Shown one piece after another: positions 48,125-59,169 of a stretch of 64,000 nt of DNA. The stretch's first letter is position 1, and every line of letters starts with the position of its first letter. The DNA comes from Corella eumyota (taxonomy: Eukaryota; Chordata; Ascidiacea; Phlebobranchia; Corellidae). Under the pieces are notes generated by a model. The model was not told where the DNA came from and made no database searches. It saw only the letters and a program-made list of their open reading frames with translations. The translations under genes and the position numbers were made by a program. Location of the stretch: NCBI GenBank assembly GCA_963082875.1, contig OY720103.1:1798001-1862000 (forward strand). Direction: 5' to 3'.

Positions 48125-48742
48125 ATGTCTATTATGTCTTACAATGGAGGTGCTGTAATAGCAATGAAAGGAAAAGATTGTGTCGCGATTGCATCAGATT
48201 TGAGGTATGGAATTCAAGCTCAAACTGTCGGAATGGACTTTGAAAAGATCTTTCCAATGAGCGATCATTTGTTCATTGGTTTAGCTGGACTTGCAACTGA
48301 TGTACAAACTGTGTCGCAGAGATTAGCATTTCAATTAAAACTGTACAACCTTCGTGAAAATCGTGAAATTTCTCCTAAAACATTTTTAAGTGTTGTTTCG
48401 AATTTGTTATATGAGAAACGATTTGGACCATATTTTATTGAGCCTGTTATTGCTGGATTAGACCCAAGGACTTTTGAGCCGTTTATAGCATCTTGTGACT
48501 TAATTGGATGTCCCATGGAACCAGAAGACTTTGTTGTATCAGGAACTTGTGCTACGCAGATGTATGGTATGTGTGAAGCTTTGTGGCAACCTGATATGGA
48601 TCCTGATACCTTGTTTGAATGCATTTCCCAGGCTTTACTTAACTCTGTTGATAGGGATGCAGGATCGGGTTGGGGTGCAGTGGTTCATGTGCTCGAGAAA
48701 GGAAAAGTTACAACAAGAAAACTGAAAGCTCGCATGGACTAA
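48125..48742 (+). CDS. PSMB3: 20S proteasome subunit beta type-3
   Basis: An intronless gene of 205 residues, the same length as human PSMB3. It begins [19 protein letters not shown] and continues with [16 protein letters not shown] and [15 protein letters not shown], the proteasome beta-3 signature. As in other beta-3 subunits there is no propeptide with a catalytic N-terminal Thr, so the subunit is structural. It lies 132 bp after PSMG3. That gap holds an acceptor-like AG (48075-48076), then AATAAA (48095-48100), then the ATG in a favourable CACC context. It is probably the last gene of the MRPL33-BOLA1-PSMG3-PSMB3 cluster. Confidence 0.97.
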   Translation: MSIMSYNGGAVIAMKGKDCVAIASDLRYGIQAQTVGMDFEKIFPMSDHLFIGLAGLATDVQTVSQRLAFQLKLYNLRENREISPKTFLSVVSNLLYEKRFGPYFIEPVIAGLDPRTFEPFIASCDLIGCPMEPEDFVVSGTCATQMYGMCEALWQPDMDPDTLFECISQALLNSVDRDAGSGWGAVVHVLEKGKVTTRKLKARMD

Positions 48743-49110
48743 AAAAAACTTAAAGCTCTAGAAAATTCAAAAACAAAAGTTCACTTTCGTTTAAGCTATT
48801 TTGGAAAATAATTTTTTATTGTATTTTTGAATTGCTACTGTCATTAGATCTTTTTTTACTATTGTTTGTTGATACACTTTTTTTGTTAAAAAGAACTTAA
48901 CAATATTGAATGATTTTTAGCAAACTTTGTTCTTGCAGCAACAATTAAATACTAGTTCTCATAATGTTAGAGTGCATAGTAAAATTTATTAATGAACATT
49001 TAAAATATCTTAGTTCTACCAAAATTGTTAAAGTAAAATGCTGCTTCTTACAGTAACCATGATTTCTTTTTCTATTTAGTTTGTATATTGCAAAAATATT
49101 GTAAGTTAAT

Positions 49111-50787
49111 ATGTCTGTTAATAATTCTCAAAAGAATATTTTGCAAGGAGCTATTACAGCAATCAACACATTCTTCAAACAGGTATTTATTTTATTTTAT
49201 TTAAAAAATATGCACTCAAATTTATATTAAAATTAAATTAACTTTTATTGATTTTTTTTGTTAGGTAAATGTGCCAGCATCAATACTGCAAGAATCTTTA
49301 AATTTGGAAATATTTGATTTATCTTGTGACATTCCATCTAAAGTCAAAGATTTAATTTCTTCTTTACAGGTTAGTTGGATTCAGTTTATTAAATTAAAAT
49401 GTTAAATGTAATTTAAATATGATAATGTATGTACATAAGGTGTGCCTAAAAACGGAGAAAAATGATGAAAATGTGACTCCTGATCTTATTCAAATAACAG
49501 CTAGTAAGGAGGAGGTATAAAAGGATTTTTATGTAACTTAAAAGTTATAACACTCTGCCAATTTATTACCAAATATTCTGTTTTACTTAAAGTTAGACAA
49601 ACGAATATCTGCATTCATAGCTCACTCTCAACAAGCAGTAGATGAACAAAATGTCCAAGAATTTTGCCAGAACTCATTGATCACCAAGTAAGTAAAATTA
49701 ATTCAATTTTTGCACGATCTTAATCTGGCACATAAAGTAAAATTAATTTTTTAGGTCTTGTCCTGAAGAAAGTTGTGCTAGAACAGATGCTTTGTACAAA
49801 AGAAGACCAGCAAATATAACTCACATGCAAGGTAAGTAAAACATATCACAGATATTGTCTTACATAAAAAAGAAAATCCTAGGAGCTTACTGAATACAAA
49901 AAATGTAGTATTTATTTTGTTGATATAAATCATACAGTGATAGTTTTATTTATTATACTTTATAGTTAATAAAATAGGGCTATGCAAAACAATGATGGTA
50001 TAATATTAGTAATCAACTGCCATTTGATAGCATATATTACCATTTATTCATTTCAGTAAGTAGAGTTTATAATGAAGAAGGACCACAAACTAATGTTAAC
50101 AACCAAGGGCAGTGGATTCCCTCCAGACACAAGATAAAAACTGAAGTAAAACCTCAACATTCATTCAAACAAGTAGATTGTCCACCAGGATTAATGGAGA
50201 GATTAGATAACCTACAGGACCATCTGAAAATAAATTCAAGTAAGAAAATTTTAATTTGTGAAGTTTAAGAAGAATAAAGGATCACGTATGTTGTCCGGTT
50301 CTAGACAAAACATAATTACACTACGGCTCTCCTCAATTATCTCGCCTGGATTACAGTGTGAGAGAATTATCACCTACGGATTACGGATTCTCTCCTATGG
50401 TAAACGGCATGTTGTTTTGTCTAGAGCCAGACAACATATGTGACCCGAATAAAGTAACACTATTTTGTGTATTTATTTAATATAAAAGTAACATTTACCA
50501 AATGTTTTGCCACTTCAATATAATTAAATTTGATAATATTAGTTTTTTGATAACTTTTAAACTTTTTAGTAACAGCTCCAAAAGATATTTACGAGCGATT
50601 AAAAGAAATGGAGAAGCGAGTTTTGCATCTCGAATCAATTTCTCCCGAATATTTTTCCATGCAAAAAATGAAGTATGAAAAATCCAGAAGTAGAAGTCAC
50701 AGTTTGGAAGACTCTCCTAACTTTGAACTGAATGAAATTGACGACAGAATCCGATATTTAAAACGAAAACTCTTAAAAAAATCTTAA
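49111..50787 (+). CDS. MBIP: MAP3K12-binding inhibitory protein 1 (ATAC complex subunit)
   Basis: Seven exons: 49111-49182, 49265-49369, 49440-49514, 49593-49687, 49755-49831, 50057-50239, 50570-50787, all phase-consistent, giving 274 residues (human 344). The C-terminal exon has the hallmark coiled-coil region (YERLKEMEKRVLHLESISPE, YFSMQK), then a Ser/Arg patch (KSRSRSHSLED) and LNEIDDRIRYLKRKLLKKS. MBIP binds the kinase DLK/MAP3K12 and is a cofactor of the ATAC histone acetyltransferase complex. Exons 1-3 are less recognisable. A strong acceptor-like tract ends at 49079, 31 nt before the ATG. A MITE lies in the last intron. Confidence 0.87.
50280..50446. mobile_element. MITE-like non-autonomous DNA transposon (MBIP intron 6)
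   Basis: A 167-bp element with terminal inverted repeats of about 28-30 bp: the left end contains TCACGTATGTTGTCCGG and TTCTAGACAAAAC, and the right end its imperfect reverse complement. Identical 8-bp direct repeats GAATAAAG (50272-50279 and 50447-50454) flank it. An 8-bp target duplication points to a hAT-like mobiliser; the family is inferred. No transposase is present. Confidence 0.85.
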
Positions 50788-51021
50788 TTGGAATTCTACT
50801 TAAATATTTGCAATATTTTTTATTTATTTTGATTGTGAAATTACTGCTTTTTTTTACCCTTATGTAAAGTTATATATCCTTCATGCTTACTTTTTATCTT
50901 TTGAGACAATTTGCAAAATTTTCTATACAAGAATTATATTTTTAAATCTAGTTAAAAAATCTTGAACATTCTACTTTTTATTTAGATTTTGAATTAAATT
51001 TAAGGCTTTGTAAACTCTAAT

Positions 51022-54000
51022 ATGGGGCAATCAACAAGTATTAAAGATCAACCCAAACACGAAGACTCAAGATTATCTGAGACTGAAATAAAATACCTAC
51101 AAAGCCATCTTATTTCCTCTGAAAACAAAACACTGTTAAACTTATCTGCATTCAAGGTAAATCAAATAAAAATTTTTTTCAATTTTATTTTGGTAAATTA
51201 ATGTTTGTCATATTTTTACTTCGATTATTTTTTTAGAAAAATATCCAAGGCAATTTATCTTCAGAAATTGTTGATAGAACCTTAGCGTTTTTGCAACATA
51301 GATGTACACTTTCTGAGAGCAAATTTAACGTAGAAAAACTGTTTAAAGATATTTCAATACTGACTTACGGAGCAGCTGATGAGATAGCTGACATTCTGTT
51401 TGAAATTATTCATTTTAATAAAGATGAAATAAAACCAACAGATTTTGAACAAGTAAATTTTTGCATGTTGATCTTAATTTACTCTTCACAACCAAACTTA
51501 GTTTAAAAATTCATAAAATCGGCCTAAATGTGCAAGTTAAATAATTATTTATAAAGAAAACTGATTTATTTTTTTAAATTTGTAAACATATATTTATTTT
51601 TTTTATAAAATGTATTTTAATCAACATTTCTGTGTGACAGATTTTAATTCTTGCATTACAATCTCTTTCCTTTAAATCCAAACCTTTTAATGTTGAAACA
51701 ACTGCTTGCCAAAGATATTGCAATACTATTTTGGAAGATAAAAAATTCTCTGAGTTTTCTAAGGATCAATTTATCGACTTTTTTCAAAAGAAAGATATGT
51801 TTCTTAAAGAAATACTTCAATCTTTCTTCCAGAAAATGTTTTTCGGAAAATGTGCAGAAATGAGCAAGGTAAAATCACTGTGGAAATAATTTAATAAAAT
51901 TGATTATATTTTGATAAAAAAACATTTGCAGTATATATTAGGCTTGAGTTTTAATTTTTTGTAGCAAATATCATAAATTCTCAATTTTTCAAATTGTTTT
52001 TTTTTTGTTCAGGATATTCTAGGCCATGTTTGTGTTCTAGTTCCTTCTATTGACAGTTCAATATTACGCCGGGAACTTACACCAAAAGACACAGCACTTA
52101 GTTTACCTGACGTGATATATCTCAACTCCCATTTACCCGTCGACGTACAACATAAATGGAGGTTGTTGTATTCTACAAGACTACAAGGGGAAAGCTTCTC
52201 CAGACTTAGTTCACAAGCATTAAACAAGGGTCCTTTGTTAATTGTGGTCAAGGACACAGGTGGCCACACGTTTGGAGGATTTATTTCAACTAATTTTGTG
52301 CACAGTTCTAAATATCAAGGTATGTAAGTTTGTCAATAAAAATCACATTTTTAAAATTAAAGTAATGTAAAGTACGTCCACTTAGTTTTAATGGAAAGGG
52401 GTAAAGTTCAATAATCATGTATTGTAGCAAAGTTTGGTATGTAACGGAATGACAAAAAAAACAGTAAATGCTGTGCTTGAATAGAATAACTTAAAATATG
52501 TTTATAGTGAATTGATGAGGTTTCTAGAAACAGGAAGTTTTTTTTTATATTTCTTTGTAATGATGACTTGAATGCTCGAAAAAGTTATGATAAAAAGGTT
52601 TAGGATGTGGAAAATTCGGTTGAAAGGCGGTTATGTTAATAATTTATAAAGCTTTATCTTAAAATGAGAAACTGTAAGGATTTAAAGTTGTATTTTCTGT
52701 TAATTATTAGTCTTCTTGAAAATTCTTTCGTAAATGGAATGATATTTGGTTGGGGACCTATTAGTTATGTTATTCAACAGGAAGGGTTTTTTAGTGATGA
52801 GTGTCATAAAAACATAACAATAACAAGTAATCACTCAACTACAGTTATAAATACTACTACAATACATATCTGTGCAAATCAGAAACAAAATCTTGTGTTG
52901 CTGTACACTATAATTGCCCAACTAAGTAATATTTCTGTACTTTCTTGGGGCTTGCTTTTTGATAAGTTTGGTAACTGGTTGTCAAATGGAATTGGTATTA
53001 TCCTGCTTAGTGGAGGGTATTTCTTATCAGCTGCTGTTTCACCAGAACAATCATGGTTATTGTTTATTACTTTGTCTATGTGCGGCTGTGGTGGGTATTT
53101 TGTAACAAGCACTAACACAACTGTTGCTTACTTGTTCCCCAATAAAGTTACTTTGATTTTAACTTTATTAACAAGTGCCTTTTCTGCTTCTGCCTGGGTG
53201 GGAAGTGCTGTAAAGTTTTTGTTTGAAACTGGATGGACTTTAAAGAAAATTTTTATATTTCTTGGAGGAATGTCATCACTGTTGTTTATCAAATTGTTTG
53301 TTCTTATGCCGAGAAAACATTTCAAACATGATTTTAATGCAAATAAAATTAAAGAACAGACTTATTTACTAAATGAGGAACCAGGAAGAAATATTGCAGA
53401 CAGCAGCAAGAATCTTGAAAAAAAGGAGTCATCTTTACAAAATCAAGTACTTTCACTGCCCTTTTTTCTTACAGTTGTGTACATATCAGTATTAGACTTG
53501 CATATGCAAGAAATCATTTCCACAATGTATCCATGGCTGTTGTCTATTACCCATGACAACATGAGGATAACAAAGGACTACCTTTCAATTTACGGCGTCG
53601 TGTTTTTAGTCAGCATTTTCATTTCTTCAGTTATTAGTTATGGTATTCATTTTTATCAAGACCGCAAGTATAAAACTAAAGGGGGTTGTCTCATGGACTT
53701 GCTCAAAAAATCTGCCGTCTATACTGTTATTGCTGTTTTAATATCAAACTTATTGTTGTCTATTATAGTTTTAATACCCTACGTTCAAGTGCAAAGTTTA
53801 GTTTTTTTTTTTTTTTTTTATTAATGTCTTATTTTCCTTCTAAGTATTATGGAAGTCTTTCTGGGATAGCAGATATTTTAACTGTTCCCATTTGCCTTTT
53901 ACAAGTTGGAATATATCATCTTGTCATCACTATATTTAATGAGTCGTTCGTTGTAGTTAATATCGTATGGCTTGCTATTGCTGTTCTATTGTTTGCTGTG

Positions 54001-57000
54001 CCCTTGACTCTTGTGTAGAAAGTAAAATAGCGAAAATACAGTGAATTTTCAAAATGAATAAAATTGTTTTGTTCAAGTGTTTTATCAGTAATTTACTTGT
54101 AATTTTTGTGGTTTTTTAATTGATGAACTTCAGGAAATGGTTTTTCCTTTTTTTAAATATACCAGATTGTGATGACAAATGTTTGTAATAACTTCTTTTT
54201 AAAAATAGTTTTATTAATATGCAGAACACTGTAATGCCTAAGTGTCAGAATTTGAAGGCTTATCTGATCTTATTTCTTTCTATAATTGAAGTTCTATATG
54301 TAAATGGAATTATGTTCGGTTGGGGCCCTATTAGTTTTGTACTTCAACAAGAAGATTTTTTTAGCCAAGATTGTAAGAAGAATAAAAGCAATTCAAGTAA
54401 TTATTTAACTACATTGAAACCCAATGTCAATGTTCATATCTGCACTGAACAAAGCAAGGAATTGGTGTTTTTATTTTCCATACTTTCAGTAGTAAGATAT
54501 GTTTCAACATTGTTATGGGGCTTGCTACATGACAGATTTGGAAACTGGATTTCATGTGGAATTGGAATATTCAACCTAAGCGCTGGATATTTTATATCTT
54601 CAGTAGCAACCCCTGATACTTCATGGGTGTTCTACATTTCATTTATAATGCTAGCAAGTGCTGGGAATTTTATAAGCTCAACTAATATAACAACCGCCCA
54701 ATTGTTTCCCAGCAAGTTGACTTTGCTTCTAAGTATTATCACCAGTGCTTACAGTGGGTCAGGTTGGGTAGGTAGTGCTATAAAGTTCCTTTACCAATCA
54801 GGATGGACTCTGAGCCACATTTTTATACTATTTGGGACTATATCACTGCTGTTATATATCAAGTTGTTTTTGCTCATGCCAAGAAAGTATTTCACAGACC
54901 CTGTTAAACAAGAACAAACATCTGAGCGGAGAAACCTGATTTCAGATAGTCTACAAGCTGATAAAGACTTTAATTACAACAAAGAAAATTTAACTTTAGT
55001 TAAAGTGATATTTTCCAAGCCCTCACTTGTATTTTTAATCTATTGAACAGTTCTAGATATTCATGCTGTTTTTATAGTCGACACTATGTACCCTTGGTTG
55101 CTGGAAGTATCCAATGGGAACATTGCCTTAACAGGTCAATATCTTTCATTAAGCGGTGTTGCATTTGTTGGAGGAATTTTTGTGACCCCAATTCTGAGCT
55201 ATATAATAAATGTATATCAGGATTACCAGCTAAAAAGTGGGAATTTTACTTTGGAATATTTGGTAAAGAAATCTGCCTGTTACACCATAATTGCTTCTTT
55301 AATAATCAATGTACTTTTATGTTGTTTGGTATTAATACCTAACCTTCCAGTTCAAGTGTTTAGTTTTGTGTTAATTTCTGCTTCAAAGGGATTTGTGGTA
55401 TCAAGTTTTTATAATATATTGATGTCCTTTTTTCCTTTAAAATATTACGGTGCAGTTAGCGGTTTTCAATCCATATTTGTTGCTCCTCTTTGTCTTCTAC
55501 CCAATCCATTGTATCATGTTATAGTTACTGTATTTAAGGGCTCATTTTTCGTACTTAATTTAATTTGGCTTGTACTGGTAACTTTACTCTTTGCTGTGCC
55601 TGTGTTTTTGCTGCATAAAACAAACCAATCTAGAGTTTAGGTTTATTTGGTTTAAAAAATGCACCTATTTGTTATTTAGTACTTTTTTAAAGTTTCTTGC
55701 ATGATATTTACGTAACATATGTGTATTTATTAAGTGTCAAAATGTTATTTTTTAGTTGTAGGTTTAAAATTCTGCAGGATACCAAACTGTTTATCTCACT
55801 ATGTGATAATTAAAATATGTCACTATATTTAAACTTGTTCTCAGATTCCAAATGTTAAACAAGTTTGCTATAATTGTTAAAATTTTAAGCAAGCTCTAAT
55901 TAGTTTCTTAAAACTTACTTTAATGGAAAATTTGCTTTAGTGCATTAACAAAAGTGCTAACATATTTCATTGACTGCATTGCATCAGTACATTAATCAAG
56001 TGTTCGAAATGGTATTTTTCAAATTAACAGGAAGTGTTCTTTTTCCGTAGTTGTACTGTTCATATGTTTTACATTACATTATATTTATCTGCAATAATGG
56101 TTAAGTTTCAAAGTGTTCAGCCTTATTTAATTGTAGCATTATCAATAATTGAAAATGTCTGTATTAATGAACTAACCTATGGATGGGGACCAATTGATTA
56201 TGTTATTACAAAAGAAGAATTTTTTATTGAAGGATGTCATGAAAATTCAAACTTAACAGTTAGTCACACAAATTTAACATCAGCTAAAATCTGTGCAAAG
56301 CAAAGTAAAATGACTGTGCTACTTTTTACGGTCGTAAGTCAATCAAGATTTGGTTTTGCAATAATATGGGGACTACTTTATGATAAGTTTGGAATGTGGG
56401 TTGCTGCTGGTATGGGAGTGATCTTTCTTAGCGGAGGATATTTTCTATCGGCAATTGCAACACCTGATAAGTCTTGGGTGTTATTTATTTCTTTTGCATT
56501 GATTGCTTTCGGTGGCTCATATGTAAGTTTATCAAATTCAACCGTCACTTATTTGTTTCCAAAGAATACTGCTTTGATTTTAAGTTTGTTATCAAGTGCT
56601 GCTTGTGGAGCAGCTTGGATTGGGACGGCTATCAAACTTCTATATAATGCTGGCTGGACATTAAGTCACATCTTTATTCTGCTTGGATCTACAGCTTTGC
56701 TTTTGTTTATCAAACTGTTTAGTTTAATGCCAAGGATTAAATTTACAAGGGACTTTAATTCAGTCCAAGAAACAACAAGTTTATTAAGTACTGAAAATTG
56801 TTGCAATAAATCTGCATCAAATGACAAAAAATCAGTTTTTTATCATTTGTTTTCATTGCCTTATGTTTTGTTTATTTTATACTTGTCACTAATGGACCTG
56901 CACTTACTTTTTATGATCAGTACTTTGTACCCATGGCTTATATCCATCACAGATGGAAATATAAAAATAACAAGTAAATACGTATCTCTTTATGGCGTTA

Positions 57001-58718
57001 TGTTTTTTGTAGGTGCCTTTATAGCTCCTGTGATTAGTTATATTTTTATTATAATTCAAGGTAATTACATAAACAGTAACAATGTTTGTGAAAAAACTCA
57101 CAGTAAACAATCGGCATGTTATTACATTTGTGTTGTGCTAATCTTTAATTTATTACTTTCTTGTATTGTTTTATTGCCCAATGTCCCAGTCCAAATTCTG
57201 TCTTTTATCTTAGTCGCTGCTACCAGAGCAATTTCCAATGCAAGTTTTTATAATTTTATGATGTCTTATTTTCCCCCTGAGTATTATGGCCGTTTGCTTG
57301 GTATTGGTAATATACTTGTAATTCCTGTTGGTTTTTTACAACTGCCAATATACCATGTTGTTGTAAATGTGTTTCATGGTTCATTTTTTATTGTAAATAT
57401 AGTGTGGCTTGTAGTTTCTATCATCTTGTTTGCTGTGCCTATAACTCTTTTACTAAGATTAAAGTGTAAATAAATAAAGTTTAAAAAAGTCTTCACACCA
57501 AAAACATTGTTGTAAAAAAAAGGTTGACGGAATTATTACAATAGTTTATATACAGAAAGGCTTTTTACACTTTAGATTGATGTCAGATTTGATTTAAAAT
57601 TAACCAATTGTGATATTGGACATGTCAACATTAGTATTAACAAGTCTAATTATTACCACATTTCAGCTTAACTAGTTAACCAATTAGTTACATTTTAAAA
57701 CTATTGTAGGGGATGAGAAAAGCTTTCTTTTTACAATTACACCAAAGCTTGCTGTGTACAATACCACTGGTTACAATGATCATTATGCTTATATAAATGT
57801 CGGCCAGGAGACGATGCAAAATGGCTTGGTAAGAAATTGACCACATGAGTATAGTTAAAAAAATATAAATCAAGTATATTTATAACAAATTGGTGATAAT
57901 TCTATTTTGCATTTAAAAGATATCTTAAATTTTACTCAATAAACTCTAAAAAGATATCTTAAAGTTTACTCAATAAACTCCAAATAGGTATCTTAAATTT
58001 TACCTAATAAACTCCAGAAACTTATCTTAAATTTTAACTAATAAATTGTTATAGGGTATGGGTGGCCAGCATGAATATTATGGCTTATGGTTAAGTGCAG
58101 AGTTTGGCAAAGGTCATAGTAAAGCAAAACCCAAATGTACAACTTATGGAAGCCCACAACTTTCTTCTGAAGTTGAATTTAAAATCGAGGTTTTAGAGGC
58201 ATGGGGAGTTGGAGATGAACCCAAAGAAGAAAGTGATGAAGAGGTAAGTTAAACAACTTATATTTAAGTAACCCATTGTATTTGAGTAACTCATTTTATA
58301 TTTGAGTAACTTATATTATTTGAGTAACTTATTTTATTTGTGTACCATATTTATTTTATTTGAGTAACTTACTTCATTTTGTGTGCTTGTTTTATTTAGG
58401 TAATTTGAGTAACTTACACTATTTGAGTAACTTATTTTGTTTGAGTTTCGTTATATTATTTAAGTAACTAATTTTATTAAAGTGTTATATATATTATTTA
58501 AATACCAATTTAATGGAGTAACTTACAATTCTACACAACATTTCAATTTGTTTTAGGAGGAGGGTACAAGTGTAATAGACAGACGGCCTGATGTTGTCGC
58601 AATCCTGCAAATTGCAGGCAAGGAAAGAGTAAGTGAGGGTTACAGAGATGAAGAACAATCAGCAACAGCTTTACCTGAAGACCATCATCTTCATGAAGCA
58701 CATGATGCTATGAATTAA
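51022..58718 (+). CDS. MEAK7: MEAK7 (TLDC1), TLD-domain mTOR-associated protein
   Basis: Seven exons: 51022-51156, 51237-51452, 51641-51868, 52013-52319, 57710-57828, 58055-58243, 58557-58718, phase-consistent, giving 451 residues (human 456). It starts MGQ, suiting N-myristoylation as in the human protein (MGN). The TLD domain runs from exon 4 (WRLLYSTRLQGESFSRL, FGGFISTNF) through exon 5 (FLFTITPKLAVYNTTGYNDH) to exon 6 (GMGGQHEYYGLWLSAEFGKG, then KAKPKCTTYGSPQLS and EAWGVGD). MEAK7 is a lysosomal protein linked to alternative mTOR signalling. The 5.4-kb intron 4 houses three transporter-like genes on the same strand. An acceptor-like AG lies at 50984-50985. Confidence 0.95.
52664..54018 (+). 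pseudogene. SLC43-like transporter copy 1, disrupted, nested in MEAK7 intron 4
   Basis: Intronless major-facilitator sequence starting MRNCKDLKLYFLLIISLLEN. It carries SLC43 (LAT3/LAT4/SLC43A3) features: FGWGPISYVIQQEGFFSDEC after the first span, GLLFDKFGNW in the loop after TM2-3 and KLFVLMPRKHF after TM6. The frame is open to 53824. At 53791-53821 it meets a run of 18 T and departs from its sisters: about 37 nt are missing relative to copy 3, the frame shifts, and the rest (LMSYFPSKYYGSLSGIAD to 54018) continues in another frame. The lesion removes part of a late membrane span. AATAAA lies at 54057-54062. It is probably a recent pseudogene; an assembly error at the T run could exaggerate the damage. 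Confidence 0.75.
54234..55640 (+). pseudogene. SLC43-like transporter copy 2, one in-frame stop, nested in MEAK7 intron 4
   Basis: Intronless and 469 codons from ATG 54234 (MPKCQNLKAYLILFLSIIEV; an upstream in-frame ATG lies at 54219). It is colinear with copy 3 throughout: FGWGPISFVLQQEDFFSQDC, GLLHDRFGNW, KLFLLMPRKYF, MYPWLLEVSNGN, YFISSVATPDTSW. A single TGA at 55044-55046 interrupts it (IY-stop-TVLDIHAVF) where copies 1 and 3 have Ile or Leu. Reading frame and membrane pattern are otherwise intact on both sides. It may be a young pseudogene, a segregating null allele or a sequencing error; I see no evidence for selenocysteine or programmed read-through. Confidence 0.75.
56097..57473 (+). 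CDS. SLC43-like amino-acid-type transporter, intact copy nested in MEAK7 intron 4
   Basis: Intronless, 458 residues from ATG 56097 (MVKFQSVQPYLIVALSIIEN). That start aligns with those of the two sister copies; an upstream in-frame ATG at 56034 would add 21 residues. About twelve hydrophobic spans are visible. Family marks are YGWGPIDYVITKEEFFIEGC after TM1, GLLYDKFGMW, KLFSLMPRIKF before the central loop, and FPPEYYGRLLGIGN near TM11. SLC43 proteins move large neutral amino acids, or in the SLC43A3 branch purine bases, across the plasma membrane; the substrate here is unknown. The gene lies wholly inside an intron of MEAK7, same strand, and AATAAA overlaps its end (57474-57479 region). Confidence 0.85.
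   Translation: MVKFQSVQPYLIVALSIIENVCINELTYGWGPIDYVITKEEFFIEGCHENSNLTVSHTNLTSAKICAKQSKMTVLLFTVVSQSRFGFAIIWGLLYDKFGMWVAAGMGVIFLSGGYFLSAIATPDKSWVLFISFALIAFGGSYVSLSNSTVTYLFPKNTALILSLLSSAACGAAWIGTAIKLLYNAGWTLSHIFILLGSTALLLFIKLFSLMPRIKFTRDFNSVQETTSLLSTENCCNKSASNDKKSVFYHLFSLPYVLFILYLSLMDLHLLFMISTLYPWLISITDGNIKITSKYVSLYGVMFFVGAFIAPVISYIFIIIQGNYINSNNVCEKTHSKQSACYYICVVLIFNLLLSCIVLLPNVPVQILSFILVAATRAISNASFYNFMMSYFPPEYYGRLLGIGNILVIPVGFLQLPIYHVVVNVFHGSFFIVNIVWLVVSIILFAVPITLLLRLKCK
57910..58040. repeat. 34-bp minisatellite in MEAK7 intron 5
   Basis: About 3.7 copies of a TATCTTAAATTTTACTCAAT AAACTC-type unit precede the exon 6 acceptor. Confidence 0.85.
58260..58530. repeat. Minisatellite in MEAK7 intron 6 (ATTTGAGTAACTTATTTT family)
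   Basis: Irregular repeats of TTTGAGTAACTTATTTTAT, about 20-30 bp each, fill most of the intron. No coding signal is seen. Confidence 0.8.
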
Positions 58719-59169
58719 CTTTAAAAGCCAAGGGTGAAATAGATTTCTACTTGGTCTTCATATTTTTTTGCTAAGTAACTATGTATAGATTGTTGCAATA
58801 TAGTTTTGTTATAATATACAGTTTAAATACTATTGTATTGAAAAAAGCATGAAATAATTTCTATGTACATTGCTATTTGTATTATGTTTCTTACGCTTTA
58901 AATTGTGCAATAATTGCATGGTTGTATGTAAAGTTATTGTTGCCATTAAATCTTTGTAATCACTTTGTTTCACATATTTTTTAACCTTTTTATTTCACTG
59001 TAAATCTTTTGTATGTAAGACTTTCAAATTATTTTGATTTTTCTTTCTATGATGTATTGGAGATGTAATCATTTTACTTCTTTAAATCTATAATTCATTA
59101 AATTGTGTTACAGATTTTCAGGCATTTGTTGCCTTAGGTTTTTTGTAATTTGATTTAAAATTATTAACA
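58719..59169. other. MEAK7 3' UTR and CEP164 upstream region
   Basis: AT-rich sequence with no gene. It ends with a pyrimidine-rich tract and acceptor-like CAG at 59111-59113, 56 nt before the CEP164 ATG. Confidence 0.45.

Larger units (their letters stand above)
46860..48742 (+). other. Probable four-gene operon MRPL33-BOLA1-PSMG3-PSMB3
   Basis: Four complete intronless genes lie on one strand with gaps of 9, 4 and 132 bp. The first two gaps have no room for a terminator, a promoter or even a spliced-leader acceptor. Ciona is known to have many polycistronic units resolved by spliced-leader trans-splicing, with short gaps and enrichment for single-exon genes. Co-transcription here is inferred from spacing. 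Confidence 0.8.

Noticed and set aside
50258-50443. 61-codon open frame in MBIP intron 6
   Set aside because: It is almost entirely the MITE sequence; its end coincides with the terminal inverted repeat.
55044-55046. TGA in SLC43-like copy 2 as a selenocysteine codon
   Set aside because: The sister copies have Ile or Leu at this site, not Cys, and I see no SECIS-like element; an ordinary nonsense change is simpler.
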